The position numbers and the translations under genes are program-made. Positions 36,521-47,429 of a DNA stretch of 64,000 nt are shown here, in pieces. The stretch comes from Mastigias papua (taxonomy: Eukaryota > Cnidaria > Scyphozoa > Rhizostomeae > Mastigiidae), in assembly GCA_964019165.1 (NCBI GenBank), contig OZ025278.1:8050028-8114027 (forward strand), written 5' to 3'. Below the pieces are notes generated by a model. It was given only the letters and a program-made list of their open reading frames with translations. It did not search any database and was not told the DNA's origin. The first letter of the stretch is position 1; the number at the start of each line of letters is the position of its first letter.

Positions 36521-38339
36521 ATGAAAAACAAGCAAATAAAAAGAGATATAAAATATGATTCAAGTAACATTAGCGATAACTACACAGTTGCAGTATCTAA
36601 TAGGTTTGAAATTCTGGAAAACGAGAATATATCAGAGAAAGCTCCAAATGAATTATGGGAAGACATTAAAGAGACCATACTGTCAGAAGCAGAAAATCGT
36701 ATTCCAAAGAAAAATATAGTGAAAAGAAGTAAATGGTTATCTGAAGAAACAATTAAAACCGCTGAGAAGAGAAACCTGACTAAATGTAATAAAAAGTGGG
36801 ATGAATTCAAAACATTAAATGCAGAATTTCAACGACAAGCAAGGAAAGACAAGGAATCATTCATCATTAAGGAGTATGAAGAAGTAGAAGATAATATGAA
36901 AAAAGGAAAAACAAAAGAAGTATACAAAACCATCAAACATTTTACAAGACAACTTAGTCCAAAAGTAGGAGTAATCAAAGATGAACAAGGAGATAATCTC
37001 ACTGAGGAAAGAGACATAAAAAACAGGTGGAAAGAATATGTAGAAAATCTTTATAAGAAAAATAACCAAATAAAAGATAATTTCACAAAATCACTCACAC
37101 TAGAAAATGAGCCCAATATTTTAGAAGAGGAAGTAAGGCTAGCACTGAAGAAACTACCAAACAATAAATCACCCGAGTTAGACAATATTCCAATAGAGCT
37201 TCTTAAAACAGCTGGAGAGGATAAACTAATCACTACACTTTGCAGGAAAATATGGGATACTGGCGAGTGGCCTACAGACAGGAAGAGATCAATATATATC
37301 CCACTGCCAAAGAAAGGAGACATATGCATATGTTCAAACAATCGTACCATCACATTAATCTCACATACTAGTAAAATACTACTAAAGATTATACAAAACA
37401 GAATTGAACCATACATGGAAAGAGAAATAGTTAATGAGCAAGCAGGGTTTAGAAAAGGAAGAGGCACTAGGGATCATATTAACAATATCAGATGGATACA
37501 AGAAAAATGTCATGAATTTGGACAACCTTTATACTTATGTTTCATAGATTATAGCAAAGCATTTGACTGTGTAGATCATGAAAAGCCATGGCTAACACTA
37601 CAGGAAATTGGAATTCCAGAACATTTAATTAACATATTGTGCAGTTTGTATAACAGACAAGAGGCTACTGTAAGAACAGACAAGGGTAACACAGAATGGT
37701 TTAATATTGGCAAGGGAGTAAAGCAAGAGTGCATCTTATCACCATTCTTGTTTAATATGTACACTGAGATAATCATGCGAAAAGCACTTGATAGTACAGA
37801 AACAGGGATCAAAATTGGAGGACAAGTAATTGACAATATGCGATATGCTGATGACACCACATCGGTGGAAGACACTGAACATGGGATGAAAAACTAATAA
37901 AAAGAGTAAAAGATGAAAGTGGGAAGGCTGGACTATATCTAAACATAAAAAAGACAAAGCTTGTGACAACAGATGATATAACAGAATTAAAATTGATGAT
38001 GAATATATAGAAATAGTGGAAAGCTTCATATTCTTAGGCAGCCAAATAACAAGAAATGGAGGCAGCGATAGTGAAATAAGAAGGAGGATAGGAATGACCC
38101 GAACAACAATGAAAAAGTTAGCACACGTGATAAAGAACTATGATTTAACTCTGCGCACGAAAATTAGACCAGTAAACACCTTAATATTTTCTGCTTTTTT
38201 GTATGGATGTGAGAGCTGGACTATAAGAAAACAACAACGAAAAAAGATAGATGCTTTAGAGCTCTGGTGTTGGAGAAAACTATTAAAAATTTCATGGATA
38301 GATAAAATTCGTGAAAAGTCTATTGGTACTGCAGAATTT
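36521..38339 (+). pseudogene. LINE reverse transcriptase, frameshifted near its end
   Basis: A 458-codon frame (36521-37897) carries the RT core in order: IYIPLPKKGD, NEQAGFRKGRGTRDHI, CFIDYSKAFDCVDH (motif A with Asp), GVKQECILSPFLFN and MRYADDT (motif C). Both catalytic Asp positions are kept. The frame is lost at about 37897. Coding potential continues in other frames through ESFIFLGSQITRNGG and TLIFSAFLYGCESWTI to the insertion at 38340. Upstream joins to the deleted endonuclease. Confidence 0.88.
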
Positions 38340-38584
38340 CACTATAGCACAAAAAAGCGGGAACATTGTTGAAGAGTCCAAGTAAACAATGGTGACTAGG
38401 TGCTAATTGGCCAATCATAGGGCCAAATAGAAGCATTATTCATCATATCACGTGCACCCGCATCTGGCTATATATTTCGGTTCACCTTTCGGTCTTTATC
38501 CGACCTTTCATACTCTGACGAGTGTCGGACGAAAAAAGCTTTCAATATGCTAAAAGAATGTTCCCGCTTTTTCGTGCTATAGTG
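38340..38584 (+). mobile_element. 245-bp Penelope-derived element with 28-bp inverted ends
   Basis: Left end CACTATAGCACAAAAAAGCG... and right end ...GCTTTTTCGTGCTATAGTG are 28-bp inverted repeats with one mismatch (38340-38367 and 38557-38584). Between them lies the 3' untranslated part and hammerhead of the same Penelope family as at 52.6-52.8 kb (GAGTCCAAGTAAACAATGG, CCAATCATAG, CACGTG). It looks like a MITE but is made of Penelope terminal sequence. Inserted in the LINE. Confidence 0.8.
38509..38549 (+). ncRNA. Minimal type I hammerhead ribozyme, Penelope type (degenerate)
   Basis: CATACT, core CTGACGA, short stem II, GAAA, a three-pair stem III with AGC loop, then TTTC and AATATG. The layout fits a minimal hammerhead with cleavage after the C at 38543. 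Stem I here has one C-A mismatch (AATATG instead of AGTATG), so activity is doubtful. Confidence 0.65.
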
Positions 38585-38911
38585 ATAGATAAATTACCAA
38601 TGCAAATGTATAAGCACAAATCCAACCAGTCATATCACTTGAAGGAAAACTAAACAAACAAAAGCTTAGCTATTTTGGGCACATTATGAAAAGCAAAGAT
38701 AATTTGAAAAAAGTATGCTAGTAGGAAAATGTGAAGGGAAAAGGAAAAGAGGGAGGCAAAAGATGAGGTGGCTTGACCATTTGAAGGAAGTAACTGGTAA
38801 AGATTTGATAGAGTTGAAAGAACTGGTACAAGATAGAAGCAGGAGAAGAAGTTTCGTGCAAGAAATCACCAGAAGTCGAAAACGACTCGATGGAACATGA
38901 TGAAGATGATG
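38585..38911 (+). pseudogene. LINE C-terminal coding part and tail
   Basis: After the inserted element, AYFGHIMKSKDN and, in the frame 38715-38900, MLVGKCEGKRKRGRQKMRW then DLIELKELVQDRSRRRSF match the C-terminal end of RTE-type ORFs. It ends at TGA, followed by GATGAAGATGATG as the 3' tail. Confidence 0.8.
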
Positions 38912-38924
38912 ACACCACTGTTTG

Positions 38925-41640
38925 AGCCTGATTATGATTCTTTTGTTAAGTACTAACGAACGTCGGCAATGCCACTAAGTTTGGGCTTTTATTACAATAT
39001 AGTATTTTTAGCACTGTTCACATTGCGGGGGGGAGCCAACAGAAAGGTAGGCTTAGTAAATTTTTGCTTCTACAATGGCGTTAATTGGAGAGGGGCATAA
39101 AAGAGAAATTGCGGTATTTCTGTCTTACCTTCCCTTAAGTAATTTGGCCTCCCATACTGCCTTTGAGATAATCATTGAACAGCGAGTGCTAGCCTCCTGG
39201 ATGACCAGTGGCAGAGATTTTGCCTTAAAACCAAAGAGTGTTGTATTCAGCAATCCTCTATGATTCTCACCCTAATAGGTATAGAGCAGTAATGCAGAAA
39301 AGTTTACTAATTTAAATTAAGTATTTTATGAGATACTTAATAGCTTAATAGTTAATGTAACGTTTTAATTTTACGTAAATGTTGCTTCCTACACACGGCT
39401 TTGGATATTATCAAATTTGGCACGAAAAGCTAAACTGAAGTGAACCAACTTTGTTTCAATACAAATAAATTACCTTCATTTGATGATAAAGCTTCTTCAC
39501 AGTCTACAATCAACAGCAGATTTATTGAGAAATATCGCATTTTATGTAATTAACTTCAGAATAAATAAACATGCTTGTAGAAATGAGAAAGGTCCAAGTC
39601 CACTAATAATTTAATGCCATATTCAAACAAAATACTCCGTTAAACACCTACTGCGCCAATTGGGGCAAAGGGTAAAGGAGAAAGTCTGTGCTGAAAAATT
39701 TACCATATAACGGCAAACTGTGAACTTGATATTAAAGAGGCAATATTATCTTTCAATTTGATACATAACTACCAGCCAACACACCATTTCTATGAAAATT
39801 GTTTACGAAACGTAAATCGTAAAAGGGAAACGTAAGGTTGAAGTACAAGAAACTCACTGACCTAACGTTCTGTTCGGATCTGCCGCAAATAAGGGCTGAT
39901 CATCAGCTCTGTAATGACCACCGAAGTAAACTTTGCAGATCAACTCAAGGAATGAAGTAAAGCAAACAGGAATGAAGAGGAAAGTAGTATGTGTGCTATT
40001 TCACATGTATGTATACAAGGGCTTTTCATTTAGAACTAATTGTATCTCTCGAACTTGAAGCACATTTTGGCATGGTTAGACGATTTTCAACCATTCAGCT
40101 TTACTGTCTCCTTGGATAAGTTAAAACGCCAAGAGTCTGTTTTCTGCGTTCTCCTAGGTTAGATTGAAGTCTTGCAAGAAAAGAGGCTATATAGTAATTT
40201 CAAATAGATAGAAATCTTCAGGAATTTTTAATGCTAAGTGTGATTTGCCTTTCTCCGTTAAAATCCTACTAATCGTGCAGAGAACACGGAGAGAACCAGA
40301 TATATACGATGTTTTGTCAACTAACTGATGTACAGACTAACATTGAACATAATTTCACTCACACATATACACGAATTTAGCTAACGAAACACTACGTGCG
40401 AATTATCAAATAACTACAAAAAGGTGGTGGGCTGAGTAAGCGAAATGGCCAGATGAAGTAAACAGAAGAAAAATGATAACCTGTATGGATCAAATAAGAG
40501 TTCGTAATATTCTATGGTGTGTTATGTCAGCAAGAATAGCCAGGAATCCGGATGCAGAAAAATTGTGTGGGTGAGACAGTACTGCAATGAGTCGAGTGTG
40601 GTAAGGTGTGTTTTGAGTTACCAGGGCACTACAATGAGCATAGTACAGCGAGAAGAAGGCGGAATTGTTGAAGCTCCATAAAGAGTGATGTGCTAGTCGT
40701 TGGATTGCATCAGCGAAGGGTGTTCATGGCTCGGTCAACACTTAAGAAATATTAAATTCTGAGGGTGTCTTCGAGATGCGAAATGAAAGTAGATGACATG
40801 GCAAAATGTAAAATGCTGGTTGTGAGTGAATGATGGACCAAGATCCAAAAGGAAGGTGTTGTTTGCAGTAAATATGGTTATCTATGGCAAAGAGGCGCAT
40901 GGGAACAGCTCACTATGAACGTAAAGCATTGCTTAGAAAGACCACTTGTTGCACATATCAAAGGCAAATAAAATTGTGTAGCTTGCTAATGGAACTAAAC
41001 ACAGTTATAAATTCTTGGCCTATCACATGAGTATGATAACATGAACTGCACTTCTATCAACTGACACCATACCAATTAATGAATGGTAGAAATTTATCAC
41101 TGCTACCCCTAGAAAGATACTGGTGTAGTCGCCCCCTCCCAATAATTCCAAAGAACAGTGGAATTTTTCGGGTGCAGTCAATAAAAGTGTTCCTGGGGCT
41201 TTGCCCCAGACTCCCATAGTCTGCTTGCCCCCCTCATAACAGCAAAGTGTCCGCCATTGCTTCCAAGGATCAAAAATACTTAAAGGGGAAAAACACACTA
41301 ATGCGCCTATACTGTGTGCGAATCAAGTAGCATCGTCTATTACATTACGACAACCCACCGTAGTGACATTGAGAGTCTATTAGAAGGGATAATATGTAGA
41401 TAATATGACAGCTATTTGTGTAATAGATTTCATTTATGCTAATTAAAAATGCTATAAAAGGTTTGGCAGTTATGCGTACATTTGATAATCTTCATAATAC
41501 TTATTAAAGCTTTTGTAATTGAGTCAATACAGCGCAATTGGGAGAGCATGTTGTGAAGAGAGTAAATGTCATGTTTTTCCCGTAGTTGATTACTTCACAC
41601 ATGCCCATCCCAGTCTCCTCATCAATTTCAACTTGATCAA
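38925..41640. other. No gene recognised (2.7 kb)
   Basis: Flanking DNA of the hAT-type MITE up to the DIRS element. Only short frames without domain similarity. A palindromic TCCTGGGGCTTTGCCCCAGA near 41190 is the only marked structure. Confidence 0.55.
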
Positions 41641-41658
41641 AACAGCGTCTCAAAAGAG

Positions 41659-42263
41659 ATGATCAGCAGAAATAAACTGCAGGAAAACTGCGCTGACCTA
41701 GCAGTGCCAGCTATCAATGATATGATAAAGGATATAAAGAATTCTGAAGCCATACAGCCGGCTGAACATCGGTTTTACAATATACAAACACACATAACGA
41801 GAGCTACTGCAGTTATAGCAAGTATTGCTAACATGGTGCTGATGGCTGACAACGATGCTAAAATCGTAGACTCTAGAACGCTCATCCGCTCGGTGTTAGA
41901 TGATGTTGTATTCCTGGGGCAAGCACAATCGTTGCCTAACAATGCCAGCAAAATCAATGTCAGGACAATCCTGACGGAAGACACGAAACACACTTGTAAT
42001 CTCGCCAAAAACCGACTAAATTCCTCTTTGGTGATGATATGTCTAAAAGCATCAAAGAATCTAATAAAATGCACAGGCTATCAGCTGGTGCTAACCAGAA
42101 AAATCAAATAAAGCGAAAGCCTTACTACCCAGCAGCATCTACTACTGTGAGACCAAGTTATCATCATTATGGCTATGGACATAGAAATGAATCACAGCAG
42201 TCCTTTTCGGACCGGGGCCGCCGTGCCTTCAGAGGAAGGCGGAACCCAAACTCCAGGAGGTAA
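41659..42263 (+). pseudogene. DIRS gag-like protein, frameshifted
   Basis: The first frame (41659 to about 42030) is helical (AEHRFYNIQTHITRATAVI). Near 42033 the frame changes, and LFGDDMSKSIKESNKMHRL followed by a basic, Arg/Gly/Tyr-rich tail (GRRAFRGRRNPNSRR) completes the protein. This helical core, the FGDD-like motif and a basic tail are usual for DIRS gag, which coats the RNA. It is 5'-truncated or its start is upstream and hidden. Confidence 0.65.
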
Positions 42264-42313
42264 AGAAAAACACAATACCCCTGGAGGTAAGCTCAAAAGA
42301 GTTTATCCACTAT

Positions 42314-42955
42314 TTGAAGCAAAAAATTAAAACGTTTAGAGCTAGCTGCATCTCCGTACACCTAGCTAGCTGGGAAAGCATCACCTCTTACCATGAAATA
42401 TTGTCCACAGTAAGGGACCTACCCACAGAATGTCAAATAACCCCGGCTGAGCACCAAGAACATGTCCCGAAAAATAATTTCAGTACAGCTGAGATTCCTA
42501 TTGTAGATGAGGAAATCTCTAAATTGATGAAGAAAATGGTCATTACTGAATCCCAGTATATCACAGGGCAGCATGTCTCACCGATATTTCTAAGGTCCAA
42601 AAGTGATGGCACATTTCGTCTCATTTCAAAATTGACAAAGTTTAATGAGATATAACCTAAAATTTATTTCAAAATGGATACTATTTGGTCTATTTTTTAA
42701 CTTAATACGAAAGGATTGTTATATGACAAAACTTGATATCAAGGATACATATTATTCAGTGCCCATTAAAATACAGGACAGAAAGTTCCTAAAATTTATG
42801 CACAAAGGAAAACTGTATGAATTCTGTGCCATGCCAAATGGTCTATCTACAGGGCCACGGACGTTCACAAAATTGCTCAAGCCCACACTCTCAGTTCTGA
42901 GTGAGCAGGAAATTAATGCAGGGGCCTATATCGATGATCATATTGAACAGCATAG
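42314..42955 (+). pseudogene. DIRS reverse transcriptase, 5' part
   Basis: The first frame ends HVSPIFLRSKSDGTFRLI-type sequence (RT motif 2). After a frameshift at about 42645 come MTKLDIKDTYYSVPI (motif A, Asp kept), FLKFMHKGKLYEFCAMPNGL, STGPRTFTKLLKPTLSVL and AYIDDH (motif C, both Asp kept). Immediately after YIDDH the LINE begins, so the gene is cut at its active site. Confidence 0.85.
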
Positions 42956-43038
42956 GGAGGTGCGTGGACGTGTTTTTAACCTGAGTTTTTGATTGTGTGT
43001 TTAATGCCGTTTATCTGGCATTCATCAGTCTGTTGAAG

Positions 43039-44370
43039 ATGGTAGCAACTATTGACGAAGGTACAATCCATAAAGCAATAAATGAAATCAGATTAAAGCA
43101 GAGGCAAAGACCAGACAAAGAAAGCATCTCGAATCACATACTTACGAAGCGTGGCCTAGCCATGGATGCGACTCTCAACACCATAGATAAGATGCTTGAA
43201 GCAGGCAAAATTTACATCAAGAAAACTCCAAATGGAGAAGATTCATTCTTCTTATCGGAAGGAGCCATTGCAAAGGATGACATAGAAGGTGGGTGCAGAA
43301 GCCGGTTGCAGAGCGTCGACGGGGACCCCAGGCATTCCGTCCTAGACGGCACGAGTCAACAAAGCATGGCCCCGCGGACAACTGGCTCTGAGTCACACCC
43401 AGTGGGAAGTTTCGCAGAGTCAACCAACTTGTTAAGCTCTGTTTTGAAAATGGTGGACAGCATTAACCTTCTCAATCGTCTGCTGCAAGAGGAAAGATCC
43501 AAATCAGATGATTTATTGGCTGAAAATCTTTCATTGAAATTAGAAAACCGAGCTTTGGAAGTGAGAATTGAACAAGTTCGCTCTGAGAATAATGGAATTC
43601 AATCAAATGATTTAAACAAACGTAAAGTAAACAATAGAGAACAAGCAGTAGTGGGAAAAACAATTGAAATTGGATCAGAGCTCATTACTGAAGCAGAACG
43701 TCATCTAAATGAAACAGACAAAAGCCAATTGTCCAATGCTAAAGTTGCAACTCAAAAGCTGAATGAACCACAAAACAAAAACAAAAATGCTGACATAAAC
43801 AAACAGGACTATCACCAAGAAAAAACGAAAATGGTTGGAGAGAGAAATCCGAAAGATGCTGGTAAACAAAAGAAAGTGAAAAAGTTAAAGGTCCTAATTG
43901 TAGAAGATTCACAGCTGCGGCGAATAGATGATACAAAACTATCCAATGACCACCGTGATGTTGAGATTGATTGCAAACCGGGCATGAAAATCAAGCAAGC
44001 TGTAAGCAAAGTTGGGAAAAGCGATAAAGAAATTATCATAGTCCATGCAGCAACTAATGACGCGAAATCCAGCGCACCAGAGCAACTATGTAAAGATGTT
44101 GTCAACACACTTAAACAAATCCAAACAAACAACCCGAAATCACGAATCGCCTTCTCATCAGTGATTAGAAGAAATGACGACCAATCCATAAACGCAAAGG
44201 TAAGAAAGCTAAATGGGTTACTTGAAGAAGAACTCGCTATGAACGGTTTTGACATTATTGATAACGCTAATATTCAGTATAGCAATTTATGGAAAGATGG
44301 GTTACATGTAAATGACGGGGGGATAAGAAAGCTTTCAGGTAATTTGAGTAAATATATAAAGTATTGCTAG
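43039..44370 (+). CDS. LINE ORF1 with coiled coil and SGNH-esterase domain
   Basis: 443 codons from ATG 43039 (MVATIDEGTIHKAI); an ATG-less extension upstream is in the 5' UTR. The N-terminal 75 residues look like a small helical domain. A coiled coil follows (LLAENLSLKLENRALEVRI), then a Lys-rich linker. The C-terminal half resembles the SGNH lipase/esterase domain found in CR1/L2 ORF1: VLIVEDSQLRR (nucleophile Ser about residue 291, with EDS instead of GDS), VHAATND, and DGLHVND (His 423). ORF1 proteins bind element RNA and help transposition. No zinc knuckle is visible. Intact reading frame; 42 bp upstream of ORF2. Whether EDS still works is unknown. Confidence 0.85.
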   Translation: MVATIDEGTIHKAINEIRLKQRQRPDKESISNHILTKRGLAMDATLNTIDKMLEAGKIYIKKTPNGEDSFFLSEGAIAKDDIEGGCRSRLQSVDGDPRHSVLDGTSQQSMAPRTTGSESHPVGSFAESTNLLSSVLKMVDSINLLNRLLQEERSKSDDLLAENLSLKLENRALEVRIEQVRSENNGIQSNDLNKRKVNNREQAVVGKTIEIGSELITEAERHLNETDKSQLSNAKVATQKLNEPQNKNKNADINKQDYHQEKTKMVGERNPKDAGKQKKVKKLKVLIVEDSQLRRIDDTKLSNDHRDVEIDCKPGMKIKQAVSKVGKSDKEIIIVHAATNDAKSSAPEQLCKDVVNTLKQIQTNNPKSRIAFSSVIRRNDDQSINAKVRKLNGLLEEELAMNGFDIIDNANIQYSNLWKDGLHVNDGGIRKLSGNLSKYIKYC

Positions 44371-44412
44371 GGTTCATTCAGCTCAGATAATAAAACGGCA
44401 GCAAGTAGTAAT

Positions 44413-47274
44413 ATGCGCTCTTGTAAGAGAAATGGTCTCAAAATAGCGTTTTTGAATATAGTCTCCCTAAGAAAACATAGAAGGGAGCTCGAAATCGTGC
44501 TCAAGGATAATGACATTGATATCATTGGCCTAAGTGAAACTCGTTTAGATGAAACAGTTAGAGACTCCGATGTAAACATTAATGGCTACAATATTTATAG
44601 AAATGACCGAAATACTAACGGCGGAGGAGTGGCCATTTACGTGAAAGAAAGCTTGTCAGAACCAACTGTTAAGATCAAAAGTGACAAGTTAGAGCTTGTT
44701 GCACTTGAATTCACACCAAATCATGCCAAACCTTTTCTCGTTATGTGCTGGTACCGTCCTCCAACCTCAGGAGTGGACGATGCTTCTTTCGAAAATCTAA
44801 GGGATATATTGAGGAACGTTGACAAAGAGGAAAAGGAGATGATTCTTATTGGTGATACCAACTGTGACTTTAAAAACAATCAAAACGCCAATGCCAAGAA
44901 ACTCAAAACTATTTATTCCGAGTTTCAGTTCACACAGTTAATAAATAAGTACACAAGGGTTGCTATTACGACAAACGAGCAAAACGAACAGAAAACCACA
45001 AAAACGCTAATAGACCATTTCTCAACAACGAGCCCCAGGTACATCTTAAGAGCAGATGTTTTACGGATTGGGATGGTTGACCACTACATGGTGTATTCAA
45101 TAAGAAAAATCAACGCTTGGAGACTCAAGAAGAAAAAGCCAAAAATTATTGAGTCTCGCAGCCTTAGCAGATATAATAAGGAACTATTTCGGAACGACCT
45201 ACGCCAGATTGACTGGTCTACCATCCTTGATCCACTCTCTGAAAATCCAAATGAGATGGCCTCCGCCTTTCAGGAGATTTTTGAGCTTATCTTGGATATG
45301 CATGCACCTCTTAAAAAAAGGAGAGTACGGGGCGAATTTGCACCTTGGCTAAATCAATCCATTAGAAACCTAATGAGGGAGAGGGATTTGGCAAAGAGGG
45401 CTGCTGAAAAATCTCCTGAGAAATGGAGCTTATATAAGCAACTCAGAAATAAAGTAACAAAAGAAATAAGGGTTGCTGTTCAGTCACATTACCACGGGTT
45501 AATCAATGAAAATAAGGACAACCCGAAAAAAATGTGGCAGACTATTAACAATGTATTAGATAGATCCTCGAAATCAACAATGCCTGCGAGTTTGGACATT
45601 GGGGGCAAAAAGCTAACCAAGGAAGGAGATATAGTAGAGGCATTGAATCACCATTTTGTTTCAGTTGGACCAAAGCTTGCGAGTAAAATTGAACAAAATG
45701 CTAATGATGATCCTCTTCAACATATTAATAATGAACCTACTACGATGAGGCTCACCCCGGTAGATGACAACTACGTACCTAAGGCCATTAAGCAACTAAA
45801 AAATGGCAAGGCACCAGGGCCTGATAAGATCCCCATAATTCTGATAAAGGACGCTGTGGATCTCATTTCTAAACCGTTGACACTGATTTTCAACTCTTCT
45901 TTATGGAAGGGTATTTTCCCTGATGTCTGGAAGTTGGCGAGAGTCACCCCTATTTTTAAATCAGGTTCTAAAAGCGAGGCTAACAACTATAGGCCTATCT
46001 CGGTGATCTCTGTATTCTCGAGGATTCTCGAAAGAATTGTGCATGATCAAGTTTATGAATACCTCAAGGTAAATAAAGTTCTAACAATGAGTCAATCAGC
46101 TTTTCAAAAACTTTGTTCGACAATAACACCATTGATTGATAGTACTGACTACTGGTATGAGAATATTGACCACAAGCAACTTAATTTGGCAATAATCCTC
46201 AATCTCAAAAAAGCTTTCGATACCGTTGACCATAAAATTCTTTTAGAAAAATTGAGGAAATACGGTATTCGAGAACTGTCTGGAGACTGGTTTGAATCAT
46301 ACCTCAAAAACAGAAGGCAGTACTGTGCAGCCAACGGTTATGAGTCAAGGCCTAGGACAGTTACATGTGGTATTCCCCAGGGTTCCTGTCTCGGTCCACT
46401 TCTCTTCATAATATACCTGAATGACTTTGAAAAATGTTTGAAAGTTTCTAAGGCTGGTATGTACGCTGATGATACTCACGTGACCGTAACATCTATGAAT
46501 GTTGAAGAACTAGTTCATAAGGCTCAAGAGGAATTGACCCAAATCTCTGAATATATGAGGTTAAATAAATTAAGTGCCAATCCTCAAAAAACGGAGTATA
46601 TGATAATTGGACACCCCCGTAGAACTAACAAAGTCGAGATACATGAAACATTGAGACTGAATGGTGCCGATATAAAACGGGTGAAAAAGACAAAATCACT
46701 TGGAGTTATTGTAGACGAAGGGCTTAACTGGGAAGAACAATTCAAAACTATCAAAGGGAAAGTTTCTGGAGGTCTTACATCTTTAAAAAAGTTGAAAAAT
46801 ATCCTCCCACAATCTCAGCTAAGCAACGTATATCGTGCTCTTGTAGAAAGTCACATGCGATATGCAGATGTTATCTGGGGTAGCCTCACACATTCAAAAA
46901 AGGAATCGCTGCAACGTCTTCAAGACAGGGCCTTCTTTATAATCGAAACAGCTAGGATTAAAGATAAATGGTCAAATAATCTCCTCAGTGCTGAGCAACT
47001 TGTTATGTTTGATCGTGCCGTTATGGCTTATAAGATCATGAATAGACTCTGCCCTGAAAACCTTTGGAACAAATTTCAACGAAGATCCCATTATTCCAAC
47101 TATAACACACGCTTCTGCAGAGATCTTCAGATTCCGAGGTACAATCTGGAGTACGCCAAAAAAGGATTTTCGTATTCAGCTCTTAAGGTCTGGAATGAAA
47201 TCCCAATAAGTATCAGGGAGCTTCCTACCTTGTGCCGATTCAAAAAACAACTGAAAATGCATTTGATGAGCTGA
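44413..47274 (+). CDS. LINE ORF2: endonuclease and reverse transcriptase (motif A Asp changed)
   Basis: An intact 953-codon frame. N-terminal endonuclease (about residues 8-230): LKIAFLNIVSLRKH, IIGLSETRLD, GGVAIYVKE, MILIGDTNCDF and LIDHFSTTSP. The reverse transcriptase runs from about residue 480: ARVTPIFKSGSKSEANNYRPI, SQSAFQKLCSTITPLID, GIPQGSCLGPLLFIIYLNDF and MYADDTHVT (Asp 686 and 687). The motif A segment reads AIILNLKKAFDTVDH: Asn 597 replaces the catalytic Asp of the usual LDLKKAFD. The C-terminus (LYRALVESHMRY-type helices, WNEIPISIREL) fits CR1/L2. One substitution should therefore kill reverse transcription though the frame is otherwise full-length. Confidence 0.92.
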   Translation: MRSCKRNGLKIAFLNIVSLRKHRRELEIVLKDNDIDIIGLSETRLDETVRDSDVNINGYNIYRNDRNTNGGGVAIYVKESLSEPTVKIKSDKLELVALEFTPNHAKPFLVMCWYRPPTSGVDDASFENLRDILRNVDKEEKEMILIGDTNCDFKNNQNANAKKLKTIYSEFQFTQLINKYTRVAITTNEQNEQKTTKTLIDHFSTTSPRYILRADVLRIGMVDHYMVYSIRKINAWRLKKKKPKIIESRSLSRYNKELFRNDLRQIDWSTILDPLSENPNEMASAFQEIFELILDMHAPLKKRRVRGEFAPWLNQSIRNLMRERDLAKRAAEKSPEKWSLYKQLRNKVTKEIRVAVQSHYHGLINENKDNPKKMWQTINNVLDRSSKSTMPASLDIGGKKLTKEGDIVEALNHHFVSVGPKLASKIEQNANDDPLQHINNEPTTMRLTPVDDNYVPKAIKQLKNGKAPGPDKIPIILIKDAVDLISKPLTLIFNSSLWKGIFPDVWKLARVTPIFKSGSKSEANNYRPISVISVFSRILERIVHDQVYEYLKVNKVLTMSQSAFQKLCSTITPLIDSTDYWYENIDHKQLNLAIILNLKKAFDTVDHKILLEKLRKYGIRELSGDWFESYLKNRRQYCAANGYESRPRTVTCGIPQGSCLGPLLFIIYLNDFEKCLKVSKAGMYADDTHVTVTSMNVEELVHKAQEELTQISEYMRLNKLSANPQKTEYMIIGHPRRTNKVEIHETLRLNGADIKRVKKTKSLGVIVDEGLNWEEQFKTIKGKVSGGLTSLKKLKNILPQSQLSNVYRALVESHMRYADVIWGSLTHSKKESLQRLQDRAFFIIETARIKDKWSNNLLSAEQLVMFDRAVMAYKIMNRLCPENLWNKFQRRSHYSNYNTRFCRDLQIPRYNLEYAKKGFSYSALKVWNEIPISIRELPTLCRFKKQLKMHLMS

Positions 47275-47429
47275 AAGCCAAAAAAAAACACGACTCCCTG
47301 GAAGATCAGCAATGCCATTAGTTTTTTAGCTTTAGTATATAGTATTAATTAATAAACCTTTCTTTTTGTATTGTTAGATTTAGCTGAAGGGATTTTGTGT
47401 ATAAATAATTTAAAATGAAAAAAAAAATG

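Larger units (their letters stand above)
35300..38911 (+). mobile_element. RTE/BovB-like LINE with 13-bp target duplication
   Basis: ACACCACTGTTTG at 35287-35299 is repeated at 38912-38924, immediately after a 3' end in (GATGAA/GATGAT) simple repeat. This bounds a 3.6-kb non-LTR element with a 5' untranslated part (to about 36050), an apurinic-type endonuclease, a reverse transcriptase and a C-terminal domain of the 'GKRKRGRQKMRWLDHL' type seen in RTE elements and in craniofacial development protein 2 homologues. Endonuclease and RT are broken; a 245-bp Penelope-derived element is inserted at 38340. It sits in the right end of the hAT-type MITE. Confidence 0.88.
42950..47429 (+). mobile_element. 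CR1/L2-type LINE inserted in the DIRS RT
   Basis: Contains two long ORFs, a short spacer between them (42 bp) and a 3' end in a run of A's (ATGAAAAAAAAAATG) before DIRS sequence resumes with TCTTCTGATAACTAATAAA. The 5' boundary is approximate, just after GATCATATTGAACAG. No clear target duplication was seen. It is much less decayed than its DIRS host and therefore younger. Confidence 0.85.

Noticed and set aside
41023..41298. 91-codon minus-strand frame with Trp-rich segments
   Set aside because: Spans a short palindromic GC-rich stretch; no recognisable domain and no supporting context.
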